Origin: Arcobacter siniprincipis
GTDB lineage: Bacteria; Campylobacterota; Campylobacteria; Campylobacterales; Arcobacteraceae
Direction: 5' to 3'
Length of the DNA: 64,000 nucleotides
Assembly: GCF_048571125.1 (NCBI RefSeq)
Contig: NZ_CP182343.1
Location: 1,798,001 to 1,862,000, forward strand
Position 1 is the first letter of the stretch; each line of letters starts with the position of its first letter. Shown here piece by piece: positions 53,951-63,053 of the stretch. Made by a program: the position numbers and the translations under genes. The notes under the pieces were generated by a model, which was not told the DNA's origin, searched no databases, and saw nothing but the letters and a program-made list of their open reading frames with translations.

Positions 53951-54622
53951 TTATTTATCCTTTATATTTTTAATATCTTCAAATGTTACCTCTTCTAATT
54001 CATTATAATAATAATTAATGGAGATAAAATGATCTAAACTCTCTACATAATACAAATCATCAGCAATAGATTCAATCGTTTGTATACTAGCATTTGGTAG
54101 TATAGGAATTGCAACTGAAACTGATTTTGCACCTAAATTAATAGCTGTTTTAATACAAGCCATCATGGTAAGTCCTGTATTTAACCCCTCATCAACAAGA
54201 AGAATATTTTTATCTTTTATATCTTTTATTCTTTCTCCTGATCTAAATTTACTTAGTTTATTTAAAATCATACTCTCATAAATATATTTTGACTTTGAAT
54301 AAATAAAATCTAAACTTAAATCAAAAGAACGAGCTAGTTCTTCATGAATTACAACCTCTTCACTTTCTGTTACAATTGCAATTTCACACTCTTCATTATT
54401 TGGGGCTAATACTTTTTCTGTAAAAAGTATTTTAAATTGAGCATCTAGTTTTTTAGCAATTATTTTAGCAATTGAAAATCCACCAAAAGATGAGGCAACA
54501 ACTGTCCAATCTTCTAACCTCATTTTTTCTATTGGTAAGATTTCTATTAATTTATTTGCTGCATCTTCTCTATTTTTGAAATATATTTTACTACCACTGC
54601 ATCTTACTTCAAAATCATCCAA
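53951..54622 (-). CDS. Phosphoribosyltransferase-like protein
   Basis: A 223-residue type I phosphoribosyltransferase fold. The PRPP-binding loop appears as LLVDEGLNTGLTMMAC, with DE in place of the usual DD or ED pair followed by the TGxT-like TGLT. A flexible loop with ELARSFDLSLDFIYSKSKY stands before it. The substrate cannot be predicted. Proteins of this group sit between pnp and lptD in Helicobacter too. The start is TTG at 54620-54622, immediately after the lptD stop, with AGAGGAT upstream. It ends 2 bp before pnp. An operon role with LPS or RNA metabolism is not evident. Confidence 0.82.
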   Translation of the reverse strand: MDDFEVRCSGSKIYFKNREDAANKLIEILPIEKMRLEDWTVVASSFGGFSIAKIIAKKLDAQFKILFTEKVLAPNNEECEIAIVTESEEVVIHEELARSFDLSLDFIYSKSKYIYESMILNKLSKFRSGERIKDIKDKNILLVDEGLNTGLTMMACIKTAINLGAKSVSVAIPILPNASIQTIESIADDLYYVESLDHFISINYYYNELEEVTFEDIKNIKDK

Positions 54623-56716
54623 CTATTTATCCTCTTTAACTGTATATTGTTGTTTAAACCCACCAATTGGTTTTAGTGTTAATTCCAGAAAAACTATATC
54701 TTGTTTTTTTGAGTTAACTCTTGTTGAAGAACTTGGTTTAATCTCTTTTATATAACTTAAATTTAAATCCCAACATTTATCAAAAATACCTAAAATAAAA
54801 GATTGTTTATTTCTAAGTTTTTCTTTTATATTATAATCTTCTTGATATGTAAACTTATAATCCTTATAAAAAGTAAAACCAGTATTTATAGTATATGATT
54901 CTAAATCTTCTTTACCTGAATTAGGAGTATCTTTTGACATATAATGTGTTGCATTAAAAAAATAATTTTCATAGTTAAATGAAAAACTTGTAGATGATTC
55001 TGTCAACTTATTATCTAAATTACCATATACAATTCTATTTGAAATAGATCCTAGAAAATAATTATATCTTATTTCATTTTCCAAATCACCTAATTCAGTA
55101 TTATTAAAATCATCGTAAATTATTGATTGGCTAATCTTATGATTAATTATCTCTTTTAAATCTTCAATATCAGTCCAAGATTGATTTACTGAAAAAGTTA
55201 TAGTTTTAGTTGTTTTTGATAAAGGAAATGAAGATAATTCTGTTGATGTTGAATTTAATGGATATATATCACCTTTTGACTTAACAACATTTGGTATAAC
55301 AAATGCAGTGTCAAAATTAATTGTATGTATTCCTGTATCATATTTTTTTACTAAATTGGTATTAAAAGTTACCTTATGTCTATTTTCAATAAAAGTTGCA
55401 TTTTTATAATTAGCATCTCCTTTTGAATAATCAATTTTTGATAAAGAAACTTCTTCTTCCAAAATCACTTTAATATAATCATCAAACATTGAAAAGCTAT
55501 AAGAGATAGGAATATTTAAATCTGTTTTTACAGCATTTAGTCCTGTATCTCTTGTATAGTTTGTTGTTTGCAAGTCTGTTGAATATAAAAGTTTATCAAA
55601 AAATAAATTATTAGAAAAAGAGTGCAACTGCACTTGTGGTAATTGTTGAAGAGTAGTTTTATTTGATTCTAAAGAAGTATCAATATAGTGTCTTAAATAT
55701 GTACCAAAATAATAATCATTATTTTTATAGTAATAATTAATTTTTGATTCAACTTTTTTTTCATCAGAGTTATTTTGACTATCATCTTCTAAATTATAAT
55801 ATTCTATATCATTTAGCCATTTGATTGATGCATATAATCCATCATCACTATTATTTCCACTAAATAATTTATTTCTTGAATAATCAATATTCCATCCAAA
55901 ATGGCTATCATTTTCTAAAGAATTTTCATCAGCATAATCATTTTTTTCTTTAAAATAACCACTTCCTATTTTTAAAATAGAATCTGGAGAATCAGCATAT
56001 CTATAATATGCATACATTCCATAACCTCTAGTTGTTCTTATTTGAGGAATAAGTTCAACATCATAATTATCAGCAGGAGCTATAAAAATTGGTTGAGAAT
56101 AAACAAAGCCCTCAGATGAAGAATATCCAACCGTTGGTCTTAAAAGTCCAGTTCTTCTTGTGGTATCGGTTGAAAATCCTATATAAGGAGTATACATTAC
56201 GGGGATATCTTTTATATAAAGTCTAGCATTATATGCATTTAACCATTGATCTTTTGTATCATAATCTGCACTAGAAAATCTTATATTCCAAGCTGGATCA
56301 ATACAATCACAACTTGACATAATTGAATCTTGGAAATGATAAGAATCCTTTTCTTTGTTTGCTTCATGAGAAGTTACCCATAATTGTGATTTATTATCTA
56401 AAAGAAGTATTGGATTTTCTGTTACATTTTCATCATTTAAATCAACAAAAGCATAATCACTTTGAGTTTGAATTATATTATCTTTTAATATTACAACATC
56501 ATCAAACAGTTCTAAAGTACCCTTTTCCTTATCATAAATTACTTTTTGTGCAGATATATAATACTTAGGAGAAAATATTACTACATCACCATTTGCTATT
56601 ACTATATTATCTTTACTATTTAAATCATTAGACAATATCTGAAGTTTTTCTTTTTGAAAATCTTTTGAATATAAACTACCAAGAAGTATTGGCAAAATTA
56701 GAAGTGTTTTATGCAT
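54623..56716 (-). CDS. lptD: LPS-assembly outer-membrane protein LptD
   Basis: A 697-residue LptD. A signal peptide (MHKTLLILPILLGSLYS) precedes an OstA-type beta-jellyroll (~20-140: IANGDVVIFSPKYYISAQKVIYD...) and a large beta-barrel with the family motif IPVMYTPYIGFSTDTTRRTGLLRPTVGYSS. LptD with LptE puts lipopolysaccharide into the outer leaflet. Two Cys in SSCDCIDPAW and one in IFDKCWDLNL may provide disulfides, a simpler set than in E. coli. The barrel has many Tyr, Asn and Ser residues. The ATG overlaps the RDD gene by 8 bases. Size is typical for Campylobacterota. Confidence 0.93.
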   Translation of the reverse strand: MHKTLLILPILLGSLYSKDFQKEKLQILSNDLNSKDNIVIANGDVVIFSPKYYISAQKVIYDKEKGTLELFDDVVILKDNIIQTQSDYAFVDLNDENVTENPILLLDNKSQLWVTSHEANKEKDSYHFQDSIMSSCDCIDPAWNIRFSSADYDTKDQWLNAYNARLYIKDIPVMYTPYIGFSTDTTRRTGLLRPTVGYSSSEGFVYSQPIFIAPADNYDVELIPQIRTTRGYGMYAYYRYADSPDSILKIGSGYFKEKNDYADENSLENDSHFGWNIDYSRNKLFSGNNSDDGLYASIKWLNDIEYYNLEDDSQNNSDEKKVESKINYYYKNNDYYFGTYLRHYIDTSLESNKTTLQQLPQVQLHSFSNNLFFDKLLYSTDLQTTNYTRDTGLNAVKTDLNIPISYSFSMFDDYIKVILEEEVSLSKIDYSKGDANYKNATFIENRHKVTFNTNLVKKYDTGIHTINFDTAFVIPNVVKSKGDIYPLNSTSTELSSFPLSKTTKTITFSVNQSWTDIEDLKEIINHKISQSIIYDDFNNTELGDLENEIRYNYFLGSISNRIVYGNLDNKLTESSTSFSFNYENYFFNATHYMSKDTPNSGKEDLESYTINTGFTFYKDYKFTYQEDYNIKEKLRNKQSFILGIFDKCWDLNLSYIKEIKPSSSTRVNSKKQDIVFLELTLKPIGGFKQQYTVKEDK

Positions 56717-57152
56717 TTACAACCAATGTTTTTGAAATTTTATCATGAAATGTTTGTTTACCCTCGTTAAAAAATGCGAATATAAAGCCAATATAAAAAA
56801 ACATTTCACTTAAAATTCTACCAAATGATCTTAACGCAGATTGTACCAAACTAACTTTAGAAAAGTCATCATAATCGATAACTCTTATCTTTGCTACTAT
56901 TTTACCAAGTGTAGCACCATAATACCACACAAAAAATGTTTGATAAACAAATTTTAAAACTAAAACTTGAAAAACAAATTTATTCATTAAAATTAAAACT
57001 GTAGTTAAATCACTTCCATTATTAGTAATTGTATCCCAAAATATGGCTAATACAATAAAGGTAATTAGCATATCATCAATTATAAATGCTATTATTCTCG
57101 AATTAATTGTTGCAAGTTCAAAATTATCGTTATTCGTTTGTTCATCTATCAT
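56709..57152 (-). CDS. RDD family membrane protein
   Basis: A 147-residue RDD-domain protein with about three membrane helices. The family Arg is in NSRIIAFIIDDML, and the Asp-Asp follows in the first helix (FIIDDM). The second half contains YGATLGKIVAKIRV and SFGRILSEMFFYIGFIFAFF, typical of RDD. Functions reported in the family include ion transport, but none can be assigned. It lies between purD (4 bp upstream) and lptD (8-base overlap), in the same place as in Helicobacter, so it is likely co-expressed with lptD. Confidence 0.9.
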   Translation of the reverse strand: MIDEQTNNDNFELATINSRIIAFIIDDMLITFIVLAIFWDTITNNGSDLTTVLILMNKFVFQVLVLKFVYQTFFVWYYGATLGKIVAKIRVIDYDDFSKVSLVQSALRSFGRILSEMFFYIGFIFAFFNEGKQTFHDKISKTLVVNA

Positions 57153-57156
57153 CTAA

Positions 57157-58425
57157 CTACTTTAATGCTTGATAAGCGATATCTGTTCTACATTTTTTGC
57201 CAGCAAAGTGAACTTGCCCACAAAGTGCATAAGCTCTATCTCTTGCTTGTTTTATTGTTGTCCCAAACCCCACACAAACTAAAACTCTTCCACCTGTTGC
57301 AAAAAGTTTATCATCTTCTTTTTCAACTCCAGCATATGAGATATGTGTATTATTTAAAATATCTTCATCTACTATTTCATCTACTATTATTTCAGCAGGC
57401 TCACTTGAACTATATGGATAATTTTTACTAGCCATAACAACACCAACACTAAACTCATCTTTTATTTTAATATCAAGTGATTTTAAGTTTTTTGTTGCAC
57501 CTTTATAAAAAAGTTCAGAAACAGGAGTTTCTAATAATGGCATCAAAATTTCACACTCAGGATCACCAAATCTTACATTATATTCTAAAATAATGGGTTC
57601 ACCTTTTACTACCATAACACCTATAAAAAGAACACCTTCATAAGCAGCTCCTTCTTTTTTCATTCCTTCTAGAGTTGGTTTAATAACTCTTTCTTCAACT
57701 TTCTTATAAATGTCATCATTTACTAAAGGAGTTGGAGCATATGCTCCCATTCCACCAGTATTTGGTCCTGTATCACCATCCCCTATTCTCTTATGATCTT
57801 GGGCAGCTGGTAATACTTTATAGTTTTCTCCATCACAAATAGCAAAAATTGATAATTCATAACCATCTAAAAATTCTTCTACAACAACACAATTCCCAGC
57901 ATCTCCAAAAGATTCACCACTTAGCATATCAGAAACTGCTTTTTTTGCTTCATCTTTTGATTGGGCAATTATTACGCCTTTTCCAGCACATAATCCATCA
58001 GCTTTTACTACTATTGGTGTATTTTCCATGTTATCAATGAAACTATAAGCTTCATTTTCATTACTTGTTTCTATAAATGCAGCTGTTGGAATATTATATT
58101 TTTTTAATATATTTTTCATATAAACTTTTGAACCTTCAAGTCTAGCAGCTGCTGCACTTGGTCCAAAAATAGTTAAATCATTCTCTTTAAAAATATCTAC
58201 AACTCCATCTACTAAAGGAGCTTCTGGTCCTACAATTGTTAAATCTATACTATTTTCTTTTGCCCATAAAGCTAATTTTTTATAATCTTTAATATTTATA
58301 TTAGTACCTAAATTCTGCGTAGCCCCATTTCCTGGCATAAAATATATATTGTGTTTATTCTCTTTAGATATAGCTAATCCAATAGAGTATTCTCTACCAC
58401 CGCTACCAAGTATTAAAATATTCAC
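57157..58425 (-). CDS. purD: Phosphoribosylamine-glycine ligase
   Basis: A 422-residue PurD (GAR synthetase), an ATP-grasp ligase that joins phosphoribosylamine and glycine in purine synthesis. The N-terminal NILILGSGGREYSIG, the ATP-grasp core (TPIVVKADGLCAGKGVIIAQ) and DHKRIGDGDTGPNTGGMGAY are diagnostic. The reading frame stays open further upstream to 58503. I place the start at GTG 58423-58425, since the family begins there and AAGGAAAA lies 7 bases before; the upstream part is the end of the probable 6S RNA. The RDD gene follows after 4 bp. Confidence 0.95.
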   Translation of the reverse strand: MNILILGSGGREYSIGLAISKENKHNIYFMPGNGATQNLGTNINIKDYKKLALWAKENSIDLTIVGPEAPLVDGVVDIFKENDLTIFGPSAAAARLEGSKVYMKNILKKYNIPTAAFIETSNENEAYSFIDNMENTPIVVKADGLCAGKGVIIAQSKDEAKKAVSDMLSGESFGDAGNCVVVEEFLDGYELSIFAICDGENYKVLPAAQDHKRIGDGDTGPNTGGMGAYAPTPLVNDDIYKKVEERVIKPTLEGMKKEGAAYEGVLFIGVMVVKGEPIILEYNVRFGDPECEILMPLLETPVSELFYKGATKNLKSLDIKIKDEFSVGVVMASKNYPYSSSEPAEIIVDEIVDEDILNNTHISYAGVEKEDDKLFATGGRVLVCVGFGTTIKQARDRAYALCGQVHFAGKKCRTDIAYQALK

Positions 58426-58454
58426 TATGATTTTCCTTAATAATTGTAAGTTAT

Positions 58455-58622
58455 CCAAGTAGCCGTTAACCATCAAACCGGCCCTAAAAGCCAACTCTAG
58501 CACATAAGAACTGATACTTTAGGAGCAGAAATACTAAAAGTAAACGCTGCACACCATATCGTTACATTACGCACAAAAAAACAGTATCGGACCCTCAACG
58601 ATGGAAATCCCGAACTACTTAG
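58455..58622 (-). ncRNA. ssrS: Probable 6S RNA
   Basis: This ~168-base stretch has more G+C than its surroundings and no credible ORF. On the minus strand its ends pair as CTAAGTAG with CTACTTGG. Further inwards CCATC pairs with GATGG, GGTCC with GGGCC, and GATACT with AGTATC, giving a long rod with an internal bubble, the shape of 6S RNA. The part GGTCCGATACTG recalls the CCGATA segment of E. coli 6S. It lies directly upstream of purD; 6S genes are often next to purine or folate genes. 6S RNA traps the sigma-70 polymerase in stationary phase. The exact ends are estimated. No SRP GGAA tetraloop or tmRNA tag sequence was seen. Confidence 0.68.
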
Positions 58623-58665
58623 ATAGTATTATTTTACCTAATTATGATTGAATTAAAGATTAATT

Positions 58666-59298
58666 TTATTGAAATGTTTTTGCAAGTTCAATACATGCTT
58701 CAATTGATTGAGTAGGAGAGACTTTATATTTTACATTTTTTGGCATATATTTTGCAGTTGTATTTCCTATTACTATAGCTTTATAACTCTCATCCCAAGC
58801 TATTTTGTCAAAAAAACATTTTATACAAGAAGGTGAAGTAAAAATAATAGTTGAATTTAAAGAAGGAACTTTTAGCTTATTTTTATTACAAATAGTTTTA
58901 TACACTATTAATTCATTAATATCTATTTTATTCTCTTTTAAAATATCAAATAGTTTTGATACACTTTTCTCACCTTTTACATATAATACTTTTTTATTTT
59001 TCAAATAAGGAATTAATTCATAAGCAAAAGCATCTCCATGAGAAGAGATACCAGAATAAACTACATTTGAGTTATATTTTTTTAAAATATCAGAAGTCTT
59101 TTTTGCAATAGCATATGAATCTAAATTAGTCCAAGGCAAAGAATTTTTATCAAGGGCATAAATAGCATTTTTTGATGTAAAGATCAAAGAATCATACTTT
59201 TTTAAATCTATATTTATATCTAAATATTCTATATCAAATACAGGAAGATTTTCTATTCCTTTATATTTTGCATTTGAAAGTAAAACTATATTATTCAT
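58666..59298 (-). CDS. hemD: Uroporphyrinogen-III synthase
   Basis: A 210-residue HemD. The family is weakly conserved, but the pattern fits: an opening strand with IVLLSNAKYKGIENLPVFDIEYL, the motif YDSLIFTSKNAIYAL, a hinge GDAFAYELIPYLKNKKVLYVKGEKS, and the C-terminal SLNSTIIFTSPSCIKCFF and AIVIGNTTAKYM. It closes and inverts ring D of the tetrapyrrole for haem synthesis. It is shorter than the ~240-residue average, as usual in Campylobacterota. The ATG overlaps the SulP gene's end by 8 bases in the same direction, so the two are coupled. Confidence 0.88.
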   Translation of the reverse strand: MNNIVLLSNAKYKGIENLPVFDIEYLDINIDLKKYDSLIFTSKNAIYALDKNSLPWTNLDSYAIAKKTSDILKKYNSNVVYSGISSHGDAFAYELIPYLKNKKVLYVKGEKSVSKLFDILKENKIDINELIVYKTICNKNKLKVPSLNSTIIFTSPSCIKCFFDKIAWDESYKAIVIGNTTAKYMPKNVKYKVSPTQSIEACIELAKTFQ

Positions 59299-60874
59299 TT
59301 ATTTGTAGCTTCTCTCTTTGAATTTTATTTATTGCTAAATCCATATTTTTATATATATGTGTATTTTTAAATATCGCACTGTCTTCTATTTTTGTAATTC
59401 TTCTTCTATCTCTTTCTTTTAAAACTAATGAAACATCAATATTATAATCTTTTAATAAATTTATAATTTCTTCAATTGTAATAATTGCAGAAATATCTAA
59501 AAAAACTATATCTCTACAATCAATAATAATATATTTAGCTTTTAAAACTTTTTTAATTCTTCGTTCAAGTATCATTGCACTTCCAAAGAAAAAAGCTCCA
59601 TCAATTCTTAATATTCTTATTTCACTATTATCTATATCTATATCAAAAGGGCTATCTTTAAAGGCTTTTATTGTTTGAATTCTGGTCTCTTTTGATATTT
59701 TATAAACAGCTGATATTGCAGCAAAAGTGATACCTGCACCAACTGCCATTATTAAATCTACAAATACAGTTAACAATAAAACTGTAACCACAATAAGTAA
59801 ATCATTTTTATGCAAAACTTTCATGATTCTAAAAAATCTATAATCAATAATATCAACACCAACTTTTATCAAAATTCCAGATAAAACAGCTAATGGAACT
59901 TGCGAAGCATATTTAGCAAAAAATACAACAGTAATTAAAAGCATTATAGAATGAGTCATTCCAGAAATTCTACTAACTCCTCCACTTTTTATGTTAATTA
60001 CAGTTCTCATTGTAGCCCCAGCACCTGGAATTCCTCCAACAAAAGAACATAAAGAGTTACCAATTCCTTGCCCTATTAGCTCTTTATTTGGTCTATGTTT
60101 AGTTTTTGTCATGGAATCTGCTACTAATGATGTTAATAAAGTATCAATTGTTCCTAATAAAGCTAATGTTAATGCATATACAAAAATATCTTTTAACTTT
60201 AAAATGTCAAAATTAAAAGGTAAAACAAAATTAGGCAAAGATGTCGGAATCTCACCTATTACTTTTATATCATACCCATAATAGATACTAAAAGATGTCA
60301 TAACAATCAAAGCTACCAAGGCAGAAGGTATAATTTTTGTAATAAATTTAGGAGTAAAAAACATAATTATTAGAGTAATACAAGCAATAACTAAAGAGTC
60401 ATTATTAACTAAATGAAAAGTATTGGGGATCTCAATTAAAGTATGAAGTACAGAACCATAACCATCAACTCCTAAAAAAGGGTTGATTTGTAAAATAATT
60501 ATAATTATTCCAATTCCAGTCATAAATCCAGAAATAACAGGATAAGGAATAAATTTAATCCACTTCCCAATACCAAAAAGACCAAAAGAAATTTGAATTA
60601 TTCCTGCTAAAAATATCACTGTCATAACAGAGGCTAAGTCATCTTTAAAAGCTACTATAGCAGCAGCTGTAATAACTGTCATAGGACCAGTGGGTCCTGA
60701 TATTTGAGTTGGTGTTCCACCAAATAAAGCTGCAAAAAAACCAAGTATAATGGCTCCATAAATACCAGCTTGAGCCCCAGCTCCACTTGCAACCCCAAAA
60801 GCTAAAGCTAGTGGTAAAGCAACAACTGAAGCTGTTACTCCACCTAAAATATCATTTTTTATATTTTTAAACAA
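59291..60874 (-). CDS. SulP/SLC26 family anion transporter with STAS domain
   Basis: A 527-residue inner-membrane protein with the SulP opening (DILGGVTASVVALPLALAFGVASGAG), the motif FFGGTPTQISGPTGPMTV and about 12-14 membrane helices up to residue ~400. A C-terminal STAS domain (~440-520) follows, with the strand YIIIDCRDIVFLDISAI. The family carries sulfate, bicarbonate or dicarboxylates; the substrate cannot be chosen from sequence. The start is TTG at 60872-60874, with AAGGAAC upstream. It lies 16 bp after der and overlaps hemD. Confidence 0.9.
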   Translation of the reverse strand: MFKNIKNDILGGVTASVVALPLALAFGVASGAGAQAGIYGAIILGFFAALFGGTPTQISGPTGPMTVITAAAIVAFKDDLASVMTVIFLAGIIQISFGLFGIGKWIKFIPYPVISGFMTGIGIIIIILQINPFLGVDGYGSVLHTLIEIPNTFHLVNNDSLVIACITLIIMFFTPKFITKIIPSALVALIVMTSFSIYYGYDIKVIGEIPTSLPNFVLPFNFDILKLKDIFVYALTLALLGTIDTLLTSLVADSMTKTKHRPNKELIGQGIGNSLCSFVGGIPGAGATMRTVINIKSGGVSRISGMTHSIMLLITVVFFAKYASQVPLAVLSGILIKVGVDIIDYRFFRIMKVLHKNDLLIVVTVLLLTVFVDLIMAVGAGITFAAISAVYKISKETRIQTIKAFKDSPFDIDIDNSEIRILRIDGAFFFGSAMILERRIKKVLKAKYIIIDCRDIVFLDISAIITIEEIINLLKDYNIDVSLVLKERDRRRITKIEDSAIFKNTHIYKNMDLAINKIQREKLQINE

Positions 60875-60890
60875 AAAGTTCCTTTGTTTA

Positions 60891-62333
60891 TTAATTTGTC
60901 TCTTCGTCTTCTTCTCTTTGACCTTTTTTTCGAGTTAAAATATGAATAGGTGTTCCCTCAAAATTTAATTGCTCTCTTAAAATATTGATCAAATATCTTT
61001 TATATGAAAAGTGTAATAAATTTGGTTTATTCATAATAAGCGCAATTCTTGGAGGTTTAGTCTCAAATTGAGTTGTATAATATATTCTTAAATATGCACC
61101 ATTTGGACTTGGAAGAGCATGTCTAATTAGTGCATATTCTATAATTCTATTTAATTCAGATGTAGATATTCTTTGACTATAATTTTCATAAATTTCAATT
61201 AATTTATCTTTTAATTTATCAATACTTCTACCTGTTTTTGCAGATACTGCAATTATTGGTGCATAATATAGAAATTTAAATTTACTTCTAATTGTTTCTT
61301 GTATTTTTTGGAATGTATCCATATTTTCATCCCATTTATTTAAAACAATTATTGTTCCTAATCCATATTCATCAACCAACCCAGCAATTTTTTCATCTAA
61401 ATCAACTAATTCAGAAGAAGCATCTAAAACAACTAAAGCTAAATTTGCTTTTTGTAGCATTTCTTTAGTTCTCATTAAAGCAAACTTTTCTATCCCTTCA
61501 ATACTTCCTCTTCTTCGTAAACCTGCGGTATCAACAAAAGTAATATTCTTATCTTTATATTCAAATGATTCATCTACAGGATCTATTGTTGTTCCTGCTA
61601 TTGGAGAAACAACTGATCTTTCTTGACCAATTAAAGCATTAAGTATAGATGATTTACCAACATTAACTCTACCAATAATTGCTACTTTAATATTATTATC
61701 ATCTACTTCTTCTTCAACTATCTCTTCTTCTAAAGGATATTCACCTTCTTCATATTCAGAATCATCTTCATCTAAAATTTCTCTATTTATAATTACTTCA
61801 CTCTCCGGTAATTCAGGTAAAACATTATAAATCCAATCAAATAAATCTTTTGTTCCTCTATTATGAGAAACAGATATTCCAAAAAGATTTTCATCCTTAA
61901 TACCAAACTCAAAAAAGTCCCAAAGTCTTTCTTTCTCTTTGTCATTATCAATTTTATTTACAACTAAAGCTAATTTCTTTCCTAAAGCTTGAAGCTCATA
62001 AAATAATTCTTTATCTTTTTCATCTGGAAGCTTTTTACCATCTACCATAAAAAGTATTATATCAGCCTCTTTTGCAGTCTCAACAGCTTTTCTTTTTACT
62101 GTTGAAAAGATTGCATCATTTGTCTCATCAATACCGCCTGTATCTAACATCAATGCTTTTTTATCAAATATTTCTACTTCATGTTTTCGAATATCTCTTG
62201 TTGTTCCTGCTTGATCTGATACTATGGCTATTCTTTGTTTGGCTATTCTGTTAAATAGTGAACTTTTACCAACATTTGGTTGTCCCACTAATGCTATTTT
62301 TTTCAATTCATCTTTATTATTAATTACTTGCAT
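60891..62333 (-). CDS. der: Ribosome assembly GTPase Der (EngA)
   Basis: A 480-residue double GTPase. The first G domain has GQPNVGKSS (G1), LDTGG (G3) and NKID (G4); the second has GRVNVGKSS, VDTAGLRRR and NKWDE. A KH-like C-terminal domain (~395-475) follows, ending in the HILTRKKGQREE tail. Der helps 50S subunit maturation. Between the G domains is an acidic linker (DEDDSEYEEGEYPLEEEIVEEEVDD) of about 25 residues. The ATG is at 62331-62333. It is separated from hpf by a terminator, so it has its own promoter in the short gap. Confidence 0.96.
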   Translation of the reverse strand: MQVINNKDELKKIALVGQPNVGKSSLFNRIAKQRIAIVSDQAGTTRDIRKHEVEIFDKKALMLDTGGIDETNDAIFSTVKRKAVETAKEADIILFMVDGKKLPDEKDKELFYELQALGKKLALVVNKIDNDKEKERLWDFFEFGIKDENLFGISVSHNRGTKDLFDWIYNVLPELPESEVIINREILDEDDSEYEEGEYPLEEEIVEEEVDDNNIKVAIIGRVNVGKSSILNALIGQERSVVSPIAGTTIDPVDESFEYKDKNITFVDTAGLRRRGSIEGIEKFALMRTKEMLQKANLALVVLDASSELVDLDEKIAGLVDEYGLGTIIVLNKWDENMDTFQKIQETIRSKFKFLYYAPIIAVSAKTGRSIDKLKDKLIEIYENYSQRISTSELNRIIEYALIRHALPSPNGAYLRIYYTTQFETKPPRIALIMNKPNLLHFSYKRYLINILREQLNFEGTPIHILTRKKGQREEDEETN

Positions 62334-62367
62334 CTATTTCCTAATTTTTTCAATTTTGTATTATAAC

Positions 62368-62407
62368 AAAAAAAAGGGCGTTAGCCTCAAGACTAACACC
62401 CTTTTTT
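62368..62407 (-). terminator. Intrinsic terminator after hpf
   Basis: On the minus strand the stem GGGTGTTAG/CTAACGCCC (62376-62401) with an 8-base loop runs into eight T residues. It lies 26 bases after the hpf stop and 35 bases before the der start. The plus strand also has a T run, but no gene there needs it. This is the clearest Rho-independent terminator of the window. Confidence 0.9.
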
Positions 62408-62426
62408 AATAATTCTTTAAAAAATT

Positions 62427-62969
62427 TTAGTATAAACCAAATTTTCCTTCATCACTTGTTTTGTATAATACTCTCATATTATCATCTTTATCATAGAAAA
62501 CTTTAAATGCAGAACCAGATGATTTTAGATCAATTAATGCTTCTTCAATATCAATTGGTTTGTATGAAGTTAATCTAACTGGAACTATTTCAGCTTCAAG
62601 TCTATCTAATTCATTTGCAATTGCATCTTCAATTTCTGTAGAAACAACTTCAGAAAGTTTAGTAGCTTTGTGAGTACTTACTTTATCATGATGTCTTCTT
62701 AATACTTTTGAAACTCTATCAACTGCAATATCAACCGCAGAATATAAATCTTTATCTTTTTGTTTTACAACAATTGTATCTAAATGTGCTACATTGATTG
62801 TAAATTCGAAAACGAATACAGGTTTACTATTTCTCTCTTCTTTATCAATAATAGAATTAACTGAAATAATATCTAAGTTATACTTTTTAAAAATTTCTAC
62901 TGAACTATTTACATAGTCTTTTATCGCATCTGTTAATTCTATGTGTCTTCCTACAATACTTGTATTCAT
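62427..62969 (-). CDS. hpf: Ribosome hibernation promoting factor, long form
   Basis: A 180-residue long-form HPF. Residues 1-~100 are the RaiA/YfiA domain (MNTSIVGRHIELTDAIKDYV...), and the C-terminal ~55 residues are the dimerisation domain (YKPIDIEEALIDLKSSGSAFKVFYDKDDNMRVLYKTSDEGKFGLY). Long HPF joins two 70S ribosomes into inactive 100S dimers in stationary phase. The frame is open for 14 more codons upstream, but ATG 62967-62969 matches the family start and has AAGGAG 7-12 bases before it. It lies between ftsK (85 bp upstream) and a strong terminator. Confidence 0.95.
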   Translation of the reverse strand: MNTSIVGRHIELTDAIKDYVNSSVEIFKKYNLDIISVNSIIDKEERNSKPVFVFEFTINVAHLDTIVVKQKDKDLYSAVDIAVDRVSKVLRRHHDKVSTHKATKLSEVVSTEIEDAIANELDRLEAEIVPVRLTSYKPIDIEEALIDLKSSGSAFKVFYDKDDNMRVLYKTSDEGKFGLY

Positions 62970-63053
62970 AACATACTCCTTAGTCTTAATATAATTAATA
63001 TAATAACACAATGATTATTAAAATAATAATAAATTTCAATTATTATTTAATAA

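Noticed and set aside
58426..58503. N-terminal extension of PurD to 58503
   Set aside because: The family starts at the GTG at 58423-58425, which has a good ribosome binding site. The extension would read through the 3' end of the structured RNA.
58455..58622. The structured RNA as tmRNA, SRP RNA or RNase P
   Set aside because: It is too short for tmRNA or RNase P and has no tag reading frame, and the SRP GGAA-type loop and its asymmetric bulge were not found. The rod with a central bubble fits 6S best.
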